From a bacterium (lineage in GTDB: Bacteria > Actinomycetota > Acidimicrobiia > Spongiisociales > Spongiisociaceae), in NCBI GenBank assembly GCA_028821575.1, contig JAPPFW010000064.1, forward strand, positions 1 to 38,154: a DNA stretch of 38,154 nucleotides. Reading direction: 5' to 3'. Shown here one piece after another: positions 1-8,441 of the stretch (position 1 is its first letter; each line of letters begins with the position of its first letter). A model generated the notes under the pieces. The model did no database searches, had not been told where the DNA came from, and saw only the letters and a list, made by a program, of their open reading frames with translations. The translations under genes were made by a program, and so were the position numbers.

Positions 1-56
1 GATGGTGGATGGTGGATGGTGGATGGTGGATGGTGGATGGTGGATGGTGGATGGTG
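1..56. repeat. 7-bp tandem array, left arm (GATGGTG x8)
   Basis: Eight perfect copies of GATGGTG run from the first base of the window, so the array may extend beyond it. It lies downstream of the fabF stop codon. After a 14-bp spacer a second 7-bp array follows in the opposite sense (71-109). GATGGTG can pair with CACCAAT at six of seven positions if one G-T pair is allowed, so the two arms could fold as a long hairpin. Confidence 0.95.
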
Positions 57-70
57 GAGCTCTAACACAT

Positions 71-109
71 CACCAATCACCAATCACCAATCACCAATCA
101 CCAATCACC
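71..109. repeat. 7-bp tandem array, right arm (CACCAAT x5.6)
   Basis: Five full copies of CACCAAT plus CACC, ending two bases before the fabF stop codon. Its reverse complement is ATTGGTG, close to the GATGGTG unit of the left arm. A hairpin here could act as a 3' processing or termination structure for the fab operon, but there is no U-tract, so that role is inference. Confidence 0.93.
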
Positions 110-110
110 G

Positions 111-1364
111 CTAGCCGGGTCCGAAGATCAGGGCAACGTTGTGCCCGCCGAACCCGAAGGAGTTGGTCATGGCGAAGTCGACCTGCGCTTCTCTGGCCTC
201 GTTGGGTACGTAGTCGAGATCGCACTCAGGATCCGGCGTCTGGTAGTTGATCGTCGGAGGTATGACACCGGTGTTCATCGCCTGGAGACAGAATATGGAC
301 TCGATCGCTCCGGCACCTCCCATGAGATGGCCGCTCATCGACTTGGTGGACGAGACGGGAACGGACCGGGCGGTCCTGTCCCCCAGCGCTTGCTTGATCG
401 CCAACGTCTCGGTGACATCGTTCGCCTGAGTAGACGTACCGTGGGCGTTTATGTAATCGAGTTGCCGCGGCTTCAGGCCCGCGTCATCAAGGGCCACCTG
501 CATCGCCCTCGCCGCACCCCGCCCCCCCGGCTTCGGAAGCGTCACATGGTAGGCGTCGGATGTCATGCCGTAGCCGATCACCTCTCCGTAGATCATGGCC
601 CCCCGATCGGTTGCCCTATCGCGGGCCTCGAGGACTAGGCAGGCCCCTCCCTCGGACATCACGAACCCGTCGCGATTGAGGTCAAAGGGACGGGATGCTC
701 CCTGCGGATCGTCGTTGCGCGTGCTCAGGGCGCGGCTCTTGTTGAAGGACCCGATTCCGAACTCGCAGATGGTCGCTTCCGCGCCGCCCGCCAGCATCAC
801 GTCGGCCGCTCCCCTCCGGATGATCTCCGCGGCATCGCCGATGGCATTCGCCGACGCCGCGCAAGCCGTGACCACGCACGTTACCGGCCCCCTCATGTTG
901 AAGCGGATCGATGCGACACCCGCGGCTTCGTTCGGAATGATCATCGTCACAGCCAGCGGGCTTATGCGCCGTGCCCCCCGGCTCAACATCACTTTCAGTT
1001 GCGTATCGAAGGACAGCATCCCACCCAGACCCGACCCGACGATCACTCCGGCCCGGTCGGCGTCGGCCTCGTCGGCTACGAAGTCCAAGCCTGCATCATC
1101 CATCGCCTGCTGGGCTGCTCCGATGAAGAGTTGAGCGGATCGATCCAGACGCCGTGCCTCACGTTTGATGATCACTGACTCCGGATCCCACTCTCGAACC
1201 TCGCCGGCGAACCCTGTCGCCACGCTGGAAGAGTCGAACTGGGTAATAGGTCCGATACCCGAGCGGCCGGCCATGGCGGCGTTCCAGGTCTCGGCTACCG
1301 AATGGCCGAGGGGAGTTATGGTGCCCATTCCGGTCACCACCACCCTCCGAAACTCACCACGCAT
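111..1364 (-). CDS. fabF: Beta-ketoacyl-ACP synthase II (FabF)
   Basis: A condensing enzyme of type II fatty-acid synthesis: it extends acyl-ACP by two carbons using malonyl-ACP. The 417-residue length is normal. The thiolase-fold catalytic set is complete: nucleophile Cys168 in VTACAAS, His308 in NAHGTST, Lys341 in SSTKSMS and His346 in SGHLMGG. The C-terminal NSFGFGGHN motif is present. A GGAG lies about 8 nt before the ATG. It is the last gene of the fabD-fabH-fabG-acpP-fabF unit, 24 nt after acpP. Function is near certain; FabF rather than FabB is assigned from length and the operon. Confidence 0.97.
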   Translation of the reverse strand: MRGEFRRVVVTGMGTITPLGHSVAETWNAAMAGRSGIGPITQFDSSSVATGFAGEVREWDPESVIIKREARRLDRSAQLFIGAAQQAMDDAGLDFVADEADADRAGVIVGSGLGGMLSFDTQLKVMLSRGARRISPLAVTMIIPNEAAGVASIRFNMRGPVTCVVTACAASANAIGDAAEIIRRGAADVMLAGGAEATICEFGIGSFNKSRALSTRNDDPQGASRPFDLNRDGFVMSEGGACLVLEARDRATDRGAMIYGEVIGYGMTSDAYHVTLPKPGGRGAARAMQVALDDAGLKPRQLDYINAHGTSTQANDVTETLAIKQALGDRTARSVPVSSTKSMSGHLMGGAGAIESIFCLQAMNTGVIPPTINYQTPDPECDLDYVPNEAREAQVDFAMTNSFGFGGHNVALIFGPG

Positions 1365-1388
1365 CGAACACTCCAGCGCCGGTGGCGG

Positions 1389-1631
1389 CTAACCGAGCTT
1401 GGCGAGCACCAGGTCGACCGCTTGACCCACCGATGTGATGTTCTCCGCTTCCTCGTCTGGAATCCGGACCCCGAACTCGTCCTCAAGCGCCATTAGGAGC
1501 TCGACCACGCCGAGCGAGTCCACCTCCAAGTCCTCCTCGAACAAGGCCTCGTCATTGATCTTGGAGGCATCCAGGCCGAGTTCCTCCACGAGTAGATCCC
1601 GCATCTTCGACTGGACTTGCGAGCGATCCAT
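1389..1631 (-). CDS. acpP: Acyl carrier protein
   Basis: An 80-residue acidic carrier that holds growing acyl chains as thioesters on phosphopantetheine. The attachment serine is Ser39 in the VDSLGVVEL motif, and the protein has the usual acidic four-helix pattern (LEDEFGVRIPDEEAE). A GGGAG sits about 8 nt before the ATG. Its place between fabG and fabF points to the fatty-acid ACP rather than a polyketide carrier. Confidence 0.97.
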   Translation of the reverse strand: MDRSQVQSKMRDLLVEELGLDASKINDEALFEEDLEVDSLGVVELLMALEDEFGVRIPDEEAENITSVGQAVDLVLAKLG

Positions 1632-1673
1632 CTTGCCGTCTCCCTTGGTGTGCTTGTCGTCGTCAGTCTCTAT

Positions 1674-2408
1674 TCACAGGGCAAGTCCGCCGTCGACAAC
1701 CAGCACCTGCCCTGTTATGTATGACGCTTCATCCGAGGCCAGGAATCCCACAGCCGAAGCAACCTCCACCGGCCTCCCCAGCCGTCGGAGGCTAGTGCCA
1801 GAGCGTACCCGCTCGACGACCCGCTCCTCCAACCCGGCCGTCAGGTCGGTCTTGATGAATCCCGGCGCCACGACGTTAACCGTGATGCCTCGTGAGCCGA
1901 CCTCCTTGGACAGCGACTTCGAGAACGCGATCACCCCCGCCTTGGAAGCCGCATAGTTGGTCTGCCCGGGGTTACCCGACACCCCGGCTACCGATGCGAG
2001 CGACACGATCCTTCCCCACCGGCCCCGGAGCATACCCCGAATAACCGCCTTGCTACACAGGTACACGGACTTGAGATTGACGTCCATCACCCGGTCCCAC
2101 ACGTCTTCGTCGAGACGGACGAGCAGGCCATCCGCCGTGATACCGGCGTTGTTGACCAGGACCGTGGGGCGACCGAAGCGGTCTTCCACTTGGCCGAATA
2201 ACCTCTCCACGTCTTCGGAGCGACTGACATCGGCCTTGAATGCCGAGGCCTTCCCACCGTTGGAGCGGATCTGTTCCACAACCTGTCGGGCGGTATCCTC
2301 CCTCGCCGCATAGTTGACAGCCACCGTGTGTCCCCTCCCGGCCAGTTCGAGCGAGACGGCACGGCCGATCCCGCGCGATCCGCCGGTGACCAAGGCCACC
2401 CTGCTCAT
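1674..2408 (-). CDS. fabG: 3-oxoacyl-ACP reductase (FabG)
   Basis: NADPH-dependent reductase of the 3-keto group formed by the condensing enzymes. This 244-residue classical short-chain dehydrogenase has the glycine-rich TGGSRGIG (8-15), NNAG (86-89), Asn111, and the catalytic Ser139, Tyr152 and Lys156 (YAASK). The frame stays open far upstream, but homology begins at [10 protein letters not shown]. That ATG overlaps the fabH stop as ATGA, which implies translational coupling and sets the start. Confidence 0.96.
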   Translation of the reverse strand: MSRVALVTGGSRGIGRAVSLELAGRGHTVAVNYAAREDTARQVVEQIRSNGGKASAFKADVSRSEDVERLFGQVEDRFGRPTVLVNNAGITADGLLVRLDEDVWDRVMDVNLKSVYLCSKAVIRGMLRGRWGRIVSLASVAGVSGNPGQTNYAASKAGVIAFSKSLSKEVGSRGITVNVVAPGFIKTDLTAGLEERVVERVRSGTSLRRLGRPVEVASAVGFLASDEASYITGQVLVVDGGLAL

Positions 2409-3484
2409 AGTCGCTCCAGCCTCCCGAAGTAGTCGAAGTTGGGCTGCAAGAGTTCCCAGACAGACCGATCGGAGGCCGGCAGATCGTCCTCGATCTCCGC
2501 CCGAGGCATCACCCTCTCGCCGAATCTCACCGCGGCGGCAGCCCAGGTGAGACCACCGCCGAAGGCCGCGAAGACGAGGTTGCCGCGGGGCGGGACACGA
2601 CCGGCCTCGAGGGCCTCCGTCAGAGCGATGGGTATGGTGGCCGCGCTGGTATTGCCGTACGCGTGGATGTTCAGCATCACACGGGCGGGATCCAGCTTGA
2701 GACGCCGGGCAGTGGCATCGATGATGCGCTGGTTGGCCTGGTGCGGTACCAGCAGGTCGATGTCGTCCACTTCCCATCCCGCCTGGCGTACGACCGTCTC
2801 CGAGGCATCCGCCATCGCCGTGACCGCCCGGCGGAACACGTCCGAACCCTCCATCACGATCCTGGTAACGGCACTCGCCGAACCCGGTTCGATTGTGCCG
2901 TCGTTTGGAACGCAGAGGATGTCGGCCATCGTTCCATCCACGCCGAGCACGGAGCCGAGCACTCCAGCCTCTCCGGATGTCGCCTGGAGGACTACCGCTC
3001 CGGCCCCATCGCCGAACAGTATGCAGGTACTGCGGTCGGTGTAGTCCATCACCCAGCTGAGGCGCTCCACCCCTATGAGCAGCACCGTGTCGGCCGCGCC
3101 CGCCCTGATCAGCGAGTCGGCCATCACGTAGCCGTAGACGAAACCGGAGCAGTTCGCGTTCAGGTCCATCGCGCCGGCTTTGGTAGCTCCCAGCATTGCC
3201 TGCACGTACGAGGCCGAGGCGGGGATGATCGACTCAGGCGTGCAGGTCGCGTTCAAGATGAGATCCACGCCTCCCGCATCGATGCCGGCTGCTGCCATTG
3301 CGCGGCGACCTGCAAGTTCGGCCATCTCCGAGGCCGCGACGTGCGAGATCCTGCGTTCTTTGATGCCGCTTCGACTGGTTATCCAATCATCACTTGTCTC
3401 GACTATCAATTCGAGGTCGGCGTTGGAAAGCACGGTAGGTGGAAGCGCCTTGCCCCATCCTGTGATCTCCGCATACCGCGACAC
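2405..3484 (-). CDS. fabH: Beta-ketoacyl-ACP synthase III (FabH)
   Basis: Starts fatty-acid chains by condensing an acyl-CoA primer with malonyl-ACP. The triad is Cys112 (NANCSGF), His248 (VPHQAN) and Asn278 (YGNTS). The start is GTG, preceded by a strong GAGGAGGG at 3493-3500. At 359 residues it is about 30 longer than usual: after the normal end near VRFGERV it carries an acidic tail ending [10 protein letters not shown]. Whether it prefers acetyl or branched primers cannot be read from the sequence. Confidence 0.95.
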   Translation of the reverse strand: MSRYAEITGWGKALPPTVLSNADLELIVETSDDWITSRSGIKERRISHVAASEMAELAGRRAMAAAGIDAGGVDLILNATCTPESIIPASASYVQAMLGATKAGAMDLNANCSGFVYGYVMADSLIRAGAADTVLLIGVERLSWVMDYTDRSTCILFGDGAGAVVLQATSGEAGVLGSVLGVDGTMADILCVPNDGTIEPGSASAVTRIVMEGSDVFRRAVTAMADASETVVRQAGWEVDDIDLLVPHQANQRIIDATARRLKLDPARVMLNIHAYGNTSAATIPIALTEALEAGRVPPRGNLVFAAFGGGLTWAAAAVRFGERVMPRAEIEDDLPASDRSVWELLQPNFDYFGRLERL

Positions 3485-3650
3485 AGGCTATGCCCTCCTC
3501 ATAATCGCCTGCCCGACCGGCCTAGTGTAATTGGAGGGCCGCAGGTCCCCTAGCGGGCACTCCGGGACCGAGCCCTGCACTCCTCCATGAGAGCAAGATC
3601 GGGGCTGGAAACGTACGTCCAGGCGGTGATGGAACAGCCAGGTCACGCTC
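3485..3650. other. Intergenic gap fabD-fabH
   Basis: 166 bp without a convincing gene. The fabH Shine-Dalgarno is at its left edge. I see no hairpin with a U-tract and no good -10 hexamer, so fabD and fabH are probably still in one transcript. Confidence 0.4.
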
Positions 3651-4580
3651 CTACGATCCCAACACCGCAGCCGCTTCTTCAGCCTGAGAGATGGAGGAGA
3701 CAACCAAGACGCGGCACCCCCGGACTGCTCGTCTGGCCAGCCCGGCGGTCACGTCGCCCGGCCCGACGTGGACGAAGACCTCGGCACCTGCTTCGTGCAT
3801 GGCCCTTAGCGAGGCGCCGAAGAGCACCGGAGCCACCACCTGGCGGCCCAGGAGCCTGCGGGCTTGATCGGTGTCAAAGGGAGTTGCCGTCACGTTCGCC
3901 CACACGCGGAAGGCCGGTATCTTCATTTCGATCTGTTCGAGCGCGCCGGAAAGGCGCGGTACTGCCGACGCCATCAGCGGCGTGTGGAAGGCACCCGCCA
4001 CATTGAGTTTCACGACCCTCCTGATACCCAGGCGGCGACCGTGGCCGACCAACCAATCGATGTCCTCAAGACCTCCTCCCAGGACGACTTGGCCCGGCGC
4101 ATTCAGGTTCGCAACCCACAGGCGCCCACCCTCGGCGCGACGGGCAGCCGCCACCTCCTCCGCCTTGTCCTCCGCGGCACCCAGGACCGCAGCCATCCCG
4201 GAAGGGGCCTGCCGTACCGCCTCTGCCATCGCAGTGGCGCGCGCGGCGACCAGCCTCAGACCCTCGTCGAACGAGAAGGCACCCGATGCCGCAAGCGCGG
4301 TGTACTCGCCGAGCGAGTGCCCGGCGGCCGCGATCGGAGGATGGCCAACCCGCTCGGCGAGTTCCATCCACAGTGCAAACGCGAGCGCGTAGAGGGACGG
4401 CTGTGCCCGGTCGGTGGAGGTCAGCAACTCCTCAGGTCCGGTCAGGCAGACTTCACGGAGCGACCATCCGAGAACCCGGTCGGCCACACCTGTCAGCAGG
4501 TCCGGCCGCGCATCGAATAGTTCCGCACCCATGCCGACATACTGGCTTCCCTGCCCGGGAAAGAGCACCGCGTACCTCAC
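3651..4580 (-). CDS. fabD: Malonyl-CoA:ACP transacylase (FabD)
   Basis: Loads malonate from CoA onto ACP for elongation. The 309-residue acyltransferase has FPGQGSQ (7-13), nucleophile Ser89 in GHSLGEY, Arg114 and catalytic His199 in AFHTPLM. The start is GTG. A GAGGTGG lies about 12 nt upstream, rather far, so the start is slightly uncertain. It is the first gene of the fab unit. The 7-bp array at 4607-4655 begins only 27 nt upstream, so the operon promoter must lie within or beyond that repeat. Confidence 0.95.
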   Translation of the reverse strand: MRYAVLFPGQGSQYVGMGAELFDARPDLLTGVADRVLGWSLREVCLTGPEELLTSTDRAQPSLYALAFALWMELAERVGHPPIAAAGHSLGEYTALAASGAFSFDEGLRLVAARATAMAEAVRQAPSGMAAVLGAAEDKAEEVAAARRAEGGRLWVANLNAPGQVVLGGGLEDIDWLVGHGRRLGIRRVVKLNVAGAFHTPLMASAVPRLSGALEQIEMKIPAFRVWANVTATPFDTDQARRLLGRQVVAPVLFGASLRAMHEAGAEVFVHVGPGDVTAGLARRAVRGCRVLVVSSISQAEEAAAVLGS

Positions 4581-4606
4581 GATGTTGTTCGACCACCTCG
4601 GACGCT

Positions 4607-4655
4607 GATTAGTTACCTGGTGTCAGGTGTTAGGTCGCTGGTGGCTGGTGGCTGG
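4607..4655. repeat. Degenerate 7-bp array, left arm (TNNNNGG)
   Basis: Seven units in register: TGATTAG, TACCTGG, TGTCAGG, TGTTAGG, TCGCTGG, TGGCTGG, TGGCTGG. The period stays at 7 bp while the sequence drifts. A reversed partner array lies at 4750-4784 on the other side of a 94-bp spacer, which contains a small GGGGC/GCCCC hairpin at 4708-4721. Confidence 0.75.
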
Positions 4656-4749
4656 CCAATCTCGGTAGCCGACACCAAGAGTTACGACCGACGAGCTGGT
4701 TAGCATCGGGGCGAAGGCCCCTGTGCACCCGACCACGCCACAGGTCGCC

Positions 4750-4784
4750 AACTGACACCTGAGACCTGGGACCTGACAACTGAT
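4750..4784. repeat. Degenerate 7-bp array, right arm
   Basis: Units AACTGAC, ACCTGAG, ACCTGGG, ACCTGAC, AACTGAT end at the stop codon of the MFS gene. Read on the minus strand they are ATCAGTT, GTCAGGT, CCCAGGT, CTCAGGT, GTCAGTT. These match the GTCAGGT and GTTAGGT units of the left arm, so the element is an imperfect inverted pair. Confidence 0.75.
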
Positions 4785-6007
4785 CAGCACTTCAGGTCTC
4801 GAGATCGCACGGTCCGCGAGTACATCACAGCTGCCGCGACTACCGCCGCCGCTATAAGCGCGCCGTAGAGGTTGGCCCAGAGCGCCCCGGCCGCGTCTCC
4901 CACCAGGCCGGTGATCGGCCCTCCCAGTGGTTTCGAGCCGAGGAAGAGTACGGTGGTCAGAGCCAGCACCCTGCTGCGCATACGCGGATCGGTCCGCTGC
5001 TGGATGACGAGTGTGGAGGAGGTGACGAGGGCCGCCGTGGACATCCCGAGGGGAACGGCAAACACGAAGGCCATGAAGGTACTGGGCGCGAGCGCCACTG
5101 CTCCCAGCGTCACCGCCACAGCTGCCGCAGTCCCGAACGGCCACGACACCGACACGGAAGTGAGGCGCGCAGTGACCAGAGCGCCCATCACGTTGCCCAC
5201 GCTCATCGCCGAGAGAAGCCAGCCGAACACTACCTCATCCTCCATAAGGCGGTCTGCGACCAGCAACGGGAACCCGACCTGGAAGTTCAGGGCGACCGTC
5301 GACACAACCCCGAACACCACCAGCACGACCCGCAGCGACCGCTTGCCCCACACCTCTCTCAACCCGTCGCGGATGGGAGTACGGGAGGGCGGCGCCGGCT
5401 TCAGGGGATGGAAGCGACCGGTATCCATCCTGGTGATCGCGATCAGGAACGCGACGTGGGAAACCGCCGCCGCTACAAAGACCAAGCCAGTCCCGAATCT
5501 GGCGGCCATCAGCGCAGCGACCGCCGGACCCACAATCCTTGATCCGGTGATCACCGAGGTACCGAGCGAGACGACATTGGCCAGGTGAATGTCGGGTACC
5601 AGTTCCGTCGACAGGGTCCTCCGAGCCGGGTTGCTGAACGCGTTAAGCGTTCCCGATACAAGGGACAGGAAATAGACGATGGGTAGGGTCTCCAGGTCCG
5701 CCAGGTCCACCAGGCCGAGCAACACGGCCTCAATACCCATGAGGCCTTGGACGATGATGATCAGCCTCCGCCGATCAGACCGGTCGGCAACCGCCCCCGC
5801 GTAGAGACCCAGCAGCATCAACGGCAAGAACTGGCATGCCGTCACGATCCCGAGTTCGAGACCCTGCCCTCCCAGTTCACGGACCAGTAATACCACCGCG
5901 GTCGTCTCGGCCCACATCCCGATCCCCGATGCAGCAAGTCCCGAGAAGAAGATGCGGACGTTGGGCTCGCGGAAGGACCTGAGCGGGTTGGTGTCGGGAT
6001 GCGTCAA
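4784..6007 (-). CDS. MFS transporter, EntS-like exporter
   Basis: A 407-residue multi-pass inner-membrane protein of the major facilitator superfamily, closest in pattern to the MFS_3/EntS exporter group. The cytoplasmic loop motif GAVADRSDRRR (71-81) follows the second membrane segment, and about 11-12 hydrophobic segments can be traced. The apparent start is TTG (MTHPDTNPLRSF) with no clear ribosome site, so it is the weakest start in this region. The substrate cannot be predicted. It stands alone between the fab operon and sulP. Confidence 0.85.
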   Translation of the reverse strand: MTHPDTNPLRSFREPNVRIFFSGLAASGIGMWAETTAVVLLVRELGGQGLELGIVTACQFLPLMLLGLYAGAVADRSDRRRLIIIVQGLMGIEAVLLGLVDLADLETLPIVYFLSLVSGTLNAFSNPARRTLSTELVPDIHLANVVSLGTSVITGSRIVGPAVAALMAARFGTGLVFVAAAVSHVAFLIAITRMDTGRFHPLKPAPPSRTPIRDGLREVWGKRSLRVVLVVFGVVSTVALNFQVGFPLLVADRLMEDEVVFGWLLSAMSVGNVMGALVTARLTSVSVSWPFGTAAAVAVTLGAVALAPSTFMAFVFAVPLGMSTAALVTSSTLVIQQRTDPRMRSRVLALTTVLFLGSKPLGGPITGLVGDAAGALWANLYGALIAAAVVAAAVMYSRTVRSRDLKC

Positions 6008-6159
6008 TTGTCGCTCAGCAGTTCAGCGGACCGGTAACCGTAGTAACACCGCGGGCATGGTATCGGGTGTGAAAGGCGGCACCTTTTTCGTCGGCAGACC
6101 GACGACCTGGCGGCTGACCCGGCCGGATCGACCTCCATCGGAAGAAGCGCAGGTCGATG

Positions 6160-7800
6160 TCACCGATCCAGGGTATCCGAATGGTCCCGCTCGTCTCGAC
6201 TTGCGAGGATCTGTCTTGCAATCCCCCTCGCGTCGTCCATGGTTGCGACCATCCGGTCGCCGGGAACCTTGTCGAGGGCATCGAGAGCATCGAGTACCGC
6301 GGCCGGTGCGCCACCCAGACCCATCACGATGCAGTCCGTATCCTCCGCGATAGCCGAGTCCACCAACTGCTCGACGACCAAGGCGGAACTGTCATCGACG
6401 TATACCGTTTGCGTGAAGTCGAGTATCACCACCTCGTGGTCCCTGATATCGACGCTGATCGTCGTGATCATCTTGCTCGCGGAGGCAACGGTGAAGGTTC
6501 CCCTGAGCGCGACGAGACCGACCCGGGCCGAGAAGTCGTCCACGTCGGCATCTTGCAGGAAGGCCTGGTCGAGGAGCGGGACCGATATGACGCTGTCCAA
6601 CTCGAGGCGTTCGAACTGCCTCGCCGCCACCATTCCAGCAACTATGAGGCCGATGACGACCGCGGTTATGAGATCCAGGAACACCGTCAAACCGAGGGTT
6701 ACGACCATCACCAGGACGTGGTCACGCTGCAGGCGGCGGATACGGGTGAGAAAGCGCCAGTCGATGATGTCCCATCCGACCTTCATCAGGATCCCGGCGA
6801 GGACTGCCTGCGGTATCGCCTCCACGTGCCTGCCCAGACCGAGTACCAACGCCAGGAGGATGAACGCACGAATGGCTCCCGAGACCGGCGTGCGGCCCCC
6901 CGCTCGCAGGTTGACGACCGTACCCAAAGTCGCCCCGGCGCCTGGCAGACCCCCGATGAATCCGGCGGCCATGTTGCCGATGCCCTGTCCTATCAACTCC
7001 CGGTTCGGCTTGTGCCGGGTCCGGGTCATGGAATCGGCTATGAGGGAGGTGAGCAGGCTATCGATCGAACCCAGCAGGGCGAGAGTCAGAGCCGGCTGCA
7101 GGGCGCGGACAATCAGGTCCGCGGAGACAGGAGGCCGGATAAGGGTGGGCAGGCCGGTCGGAACCTCTCCGATCACCCGGATGTCGGTCAGCCAGAGTAC
7201 CCCCAGCAGCGTACCGACCACCAGAGCCGCCAGAGTGGGAGGGAGGACCTTGCGGAGACGCCTCGGCCACATCACACCCACCACCAGTGTGACCGCGGCA
7301 ATCACGAACGCCTGCACGTTCAGGTGGCGCACCGCATCCGGCAGAGCCCGGATGGCGCCCATCGGCCCTCCACCCTCCACTTCGGCGCCGAGGAAGGGCA
7401 GCATCTGAAGGATGATGATGATCAAGCCGATCCCGGACATGAAACCGGAGATGACCGAGTAAGGCGTGTACGCGACGAACCGTCCGATGCCGACGACGCC
7501 GAGGAGGATCTGGATCAGACCCGCCATGATGGCGATTGCGAAGGCCTCGGCGAGGTTGTCCGCGTAACTGGCCACGATGACCGCCATCGCCACGGCCATG
7601 GGTCCGGTGGGACCTGATATCTGTGAACGCGTTCCCCCGAAGACCGCCGCGAAGAAGCCCACCGCGATCGCCCCGTACATACCGGCCAGCGCGCCGAGAC
7701 CCGACACGACTCCGAATGCCAAGGCCACGGGTAACCCGACCACCGCCGCCGTAAGACCTCCGAACAAGTCCCCCCGGAGATCGTGCAGGCCGTAGTTCAT
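6160..7800 (-). CDS. SulP-family anion transporter with STAS domain
   Basis: A 546-residue SLC26/SulP permease. The N-terminal Sulfate_transp region has the family motif SQISGPTGPMAV and many hydrophobic segments. A C-terminal STAS domain (about 427-525) contains the DSS motif (near 470-472) that is phosphorylated in anti-sigma antagonists. SulP proteins carry sulfate, bicarbonate or dicarboxylates; no neighbouring sulfate-assimilation or carbonic anhydrase gene narrows the choice. The start is ATG with a GGGGAT about 10 nt upstream and a good -10 farther out (7837-7842). Confidence 0.92.
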   Translation of the reverse strand: MNYGLHDLRGDLFGGLTAAVVGLPVALAFGVVSGLGALAGMYGAIAVGFFAAVFGGTRSQISGPTGPMAVAMAVIVASYADNLAEAFAIAIMAGLIQILLGVVGIGRFVAYTPYSVISGFMSGIGLIIIILQMLPFLGAEVEGGGPMGAIRALPDAVRHLNVQAFVIAAVTLVVGVMWPRRLRKVLPPTLAALVVGTLLGVLWLTDIRVIGEVPTGLPTLIRPPVSADLIVRALQPALTLALLGSIDSLLTSLIADSMTRTRHKPNRELIGQGIGNMAAGFIGGLPGAGATLGTVVNLRAGGRTPVSGAIRAFILLALVLGLGRHVEAIPQAVLAGILMKVGWDIIDWRFLTRIRRLQRDHVLVMVVTLGLTVFLDLITAVVIGLIVAGMVAARQFERLELDSVISVPLLDQAFLQDADVDDFSARVGLVALRGTFTVASASKMITTISVDIRDHEVVILDFTQTVYVDDSSALVVEQLVDSAIAEDTDCIVMGLGGAPAAVLDALDALDKVPGDRMVATMDDARGIARQILASRDERDHSDTLDR

Positions 7801-7836
7801 AACAAATCTATCCCCAGAAACCCCAACAGACGCCCC

Positions 7837-7842
7837 AGTATA
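7837..7842 (-). promoter_or_regulatory. Candidate -10 of the SulP promoter
   Basis: Minus-strand TATACT matches TATAAT at five of six positions in a GC-rich gap and would give a leader of about 30 nt before the SulP ATG. No good -35 is seen 16-18 bp upstream. Confidence 0.45.
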
Positions 7843-7952
7843 AAGGTGGCCGAGTGCGGTGAGCCGGACGGGGGTATGGCAAACCTGGAGGTCGAACCGC
7901 CCGCCGGTGCCATCACCGCTCCTGACCCGTCAATGGAGACCGGAAATGATCC

Positions 7953-7995
7953 GACCTAACGCTAACTAATTCACTAACCACTGTCTACTGACTAA
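7953..7995. repeat. Weak 7-bp periodic tract
   Basis: Units such as CGCTAAC, TAATTCA, CTAACCA, CTGTCTA, CTGACTA occur in a 7-bp register, in the C-rich orientation, between sulP and the DUF1232 gene. It resembles the right arms of the other arrays, but no left arm was found, and it is the most degenerate example. Confidence 0.45.
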
Positions 7996-8036
7996 CGACT
8001 CGGGACCATCAACTAGAGAATTGCAATCCGACTCGG

Positions 8037-8441
8037 CTATCCCCTCAGATAGCGGTTGATAGCGATCCGCACGGGACGCGGCACGACGCCCGCCACCATG
8101 CCGACCACGTCGACTATCAGGGATAGAACCTCGTCGGAACCGTCCCAGTGCTCCCGCACCACCGCGACGCCGGCTTCCTCTACGAGGTAGTCCAAGGCCA
8201 GCGCAACAACCACTAGGTCGTCGGTCCGCCCGATCAGCGGTATGAAGTCGGGTACGAGATCGATCGGCGAGATCGCATAGACAGCTGCCCCGGCTGCGAA
8301 AACCTTCGCCCTGGCCGGAACCCTCGGGTCCCTGGCAAGGCGCACCAGCAACTTGGCCAGATTCGGCAGGATCATCGCCACCTTGCGCAGTTGCTCACGC
8401 TGTGCGCCGTCGGGCAGCACCCTCTCGAGCCAACCTTCCAT
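8037..8441 (-). CDS. DUF1232 (YkvA-like) protein
   Basis: A 134-residue protein with the DUF1232 signature AVYAISPIDLVPDFIPLIGRTDD in the middle (quoted here across the motif as AVYAISPIDL plus VPDFIPLIG), a short hydrophobic hairpin found in many small membrane-associated proteins of unknown function. The frame is open further upstream, but the ATG at 8441 overlaps the stop of the ROK kinase as TGATG, indicating translational coupling. The role is unknown; pairing with a sugar kinase does not suggest one. Confidence 0.85.
   Translation of the reverse strand: MEGWLERVLPDGAQREQLRKVAMILPNLAKLLVRLARDPRVPARAKVFAAGAAVYAISPIDLVPDFIPLIGRTDDLVVVALALDYLVEEAGVAVVREHWDGSDEVLSLIVDVVGMVAGVVPRPVRIAINRYLRG

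Noticed and set aside
1..109. CRISPR array
   Set aside because: Units are 7 bp with no spacers; CRISPR repeats are 23-40 bp separated by unique spacers, and there is no cas gene.
4581..4783. Small gene between MFS and fabD (minus frame 4623-5144)
   Set aside because: It runs through the repeat arrays and antisense frame of the MFS gene, with no start signal or domain.
6089..6104. Hairpin CGTCGG/CCGACG as sulP terminator
   Set aside because: On the sulP strand the stem is followed by A residues, not U; the T-run is on the wrong side.
6157..7617. Plus-strand open frame opposite sulP
   Set aside because: Low-complexity charged protein without domains, antisense to a clear SulP transporter.
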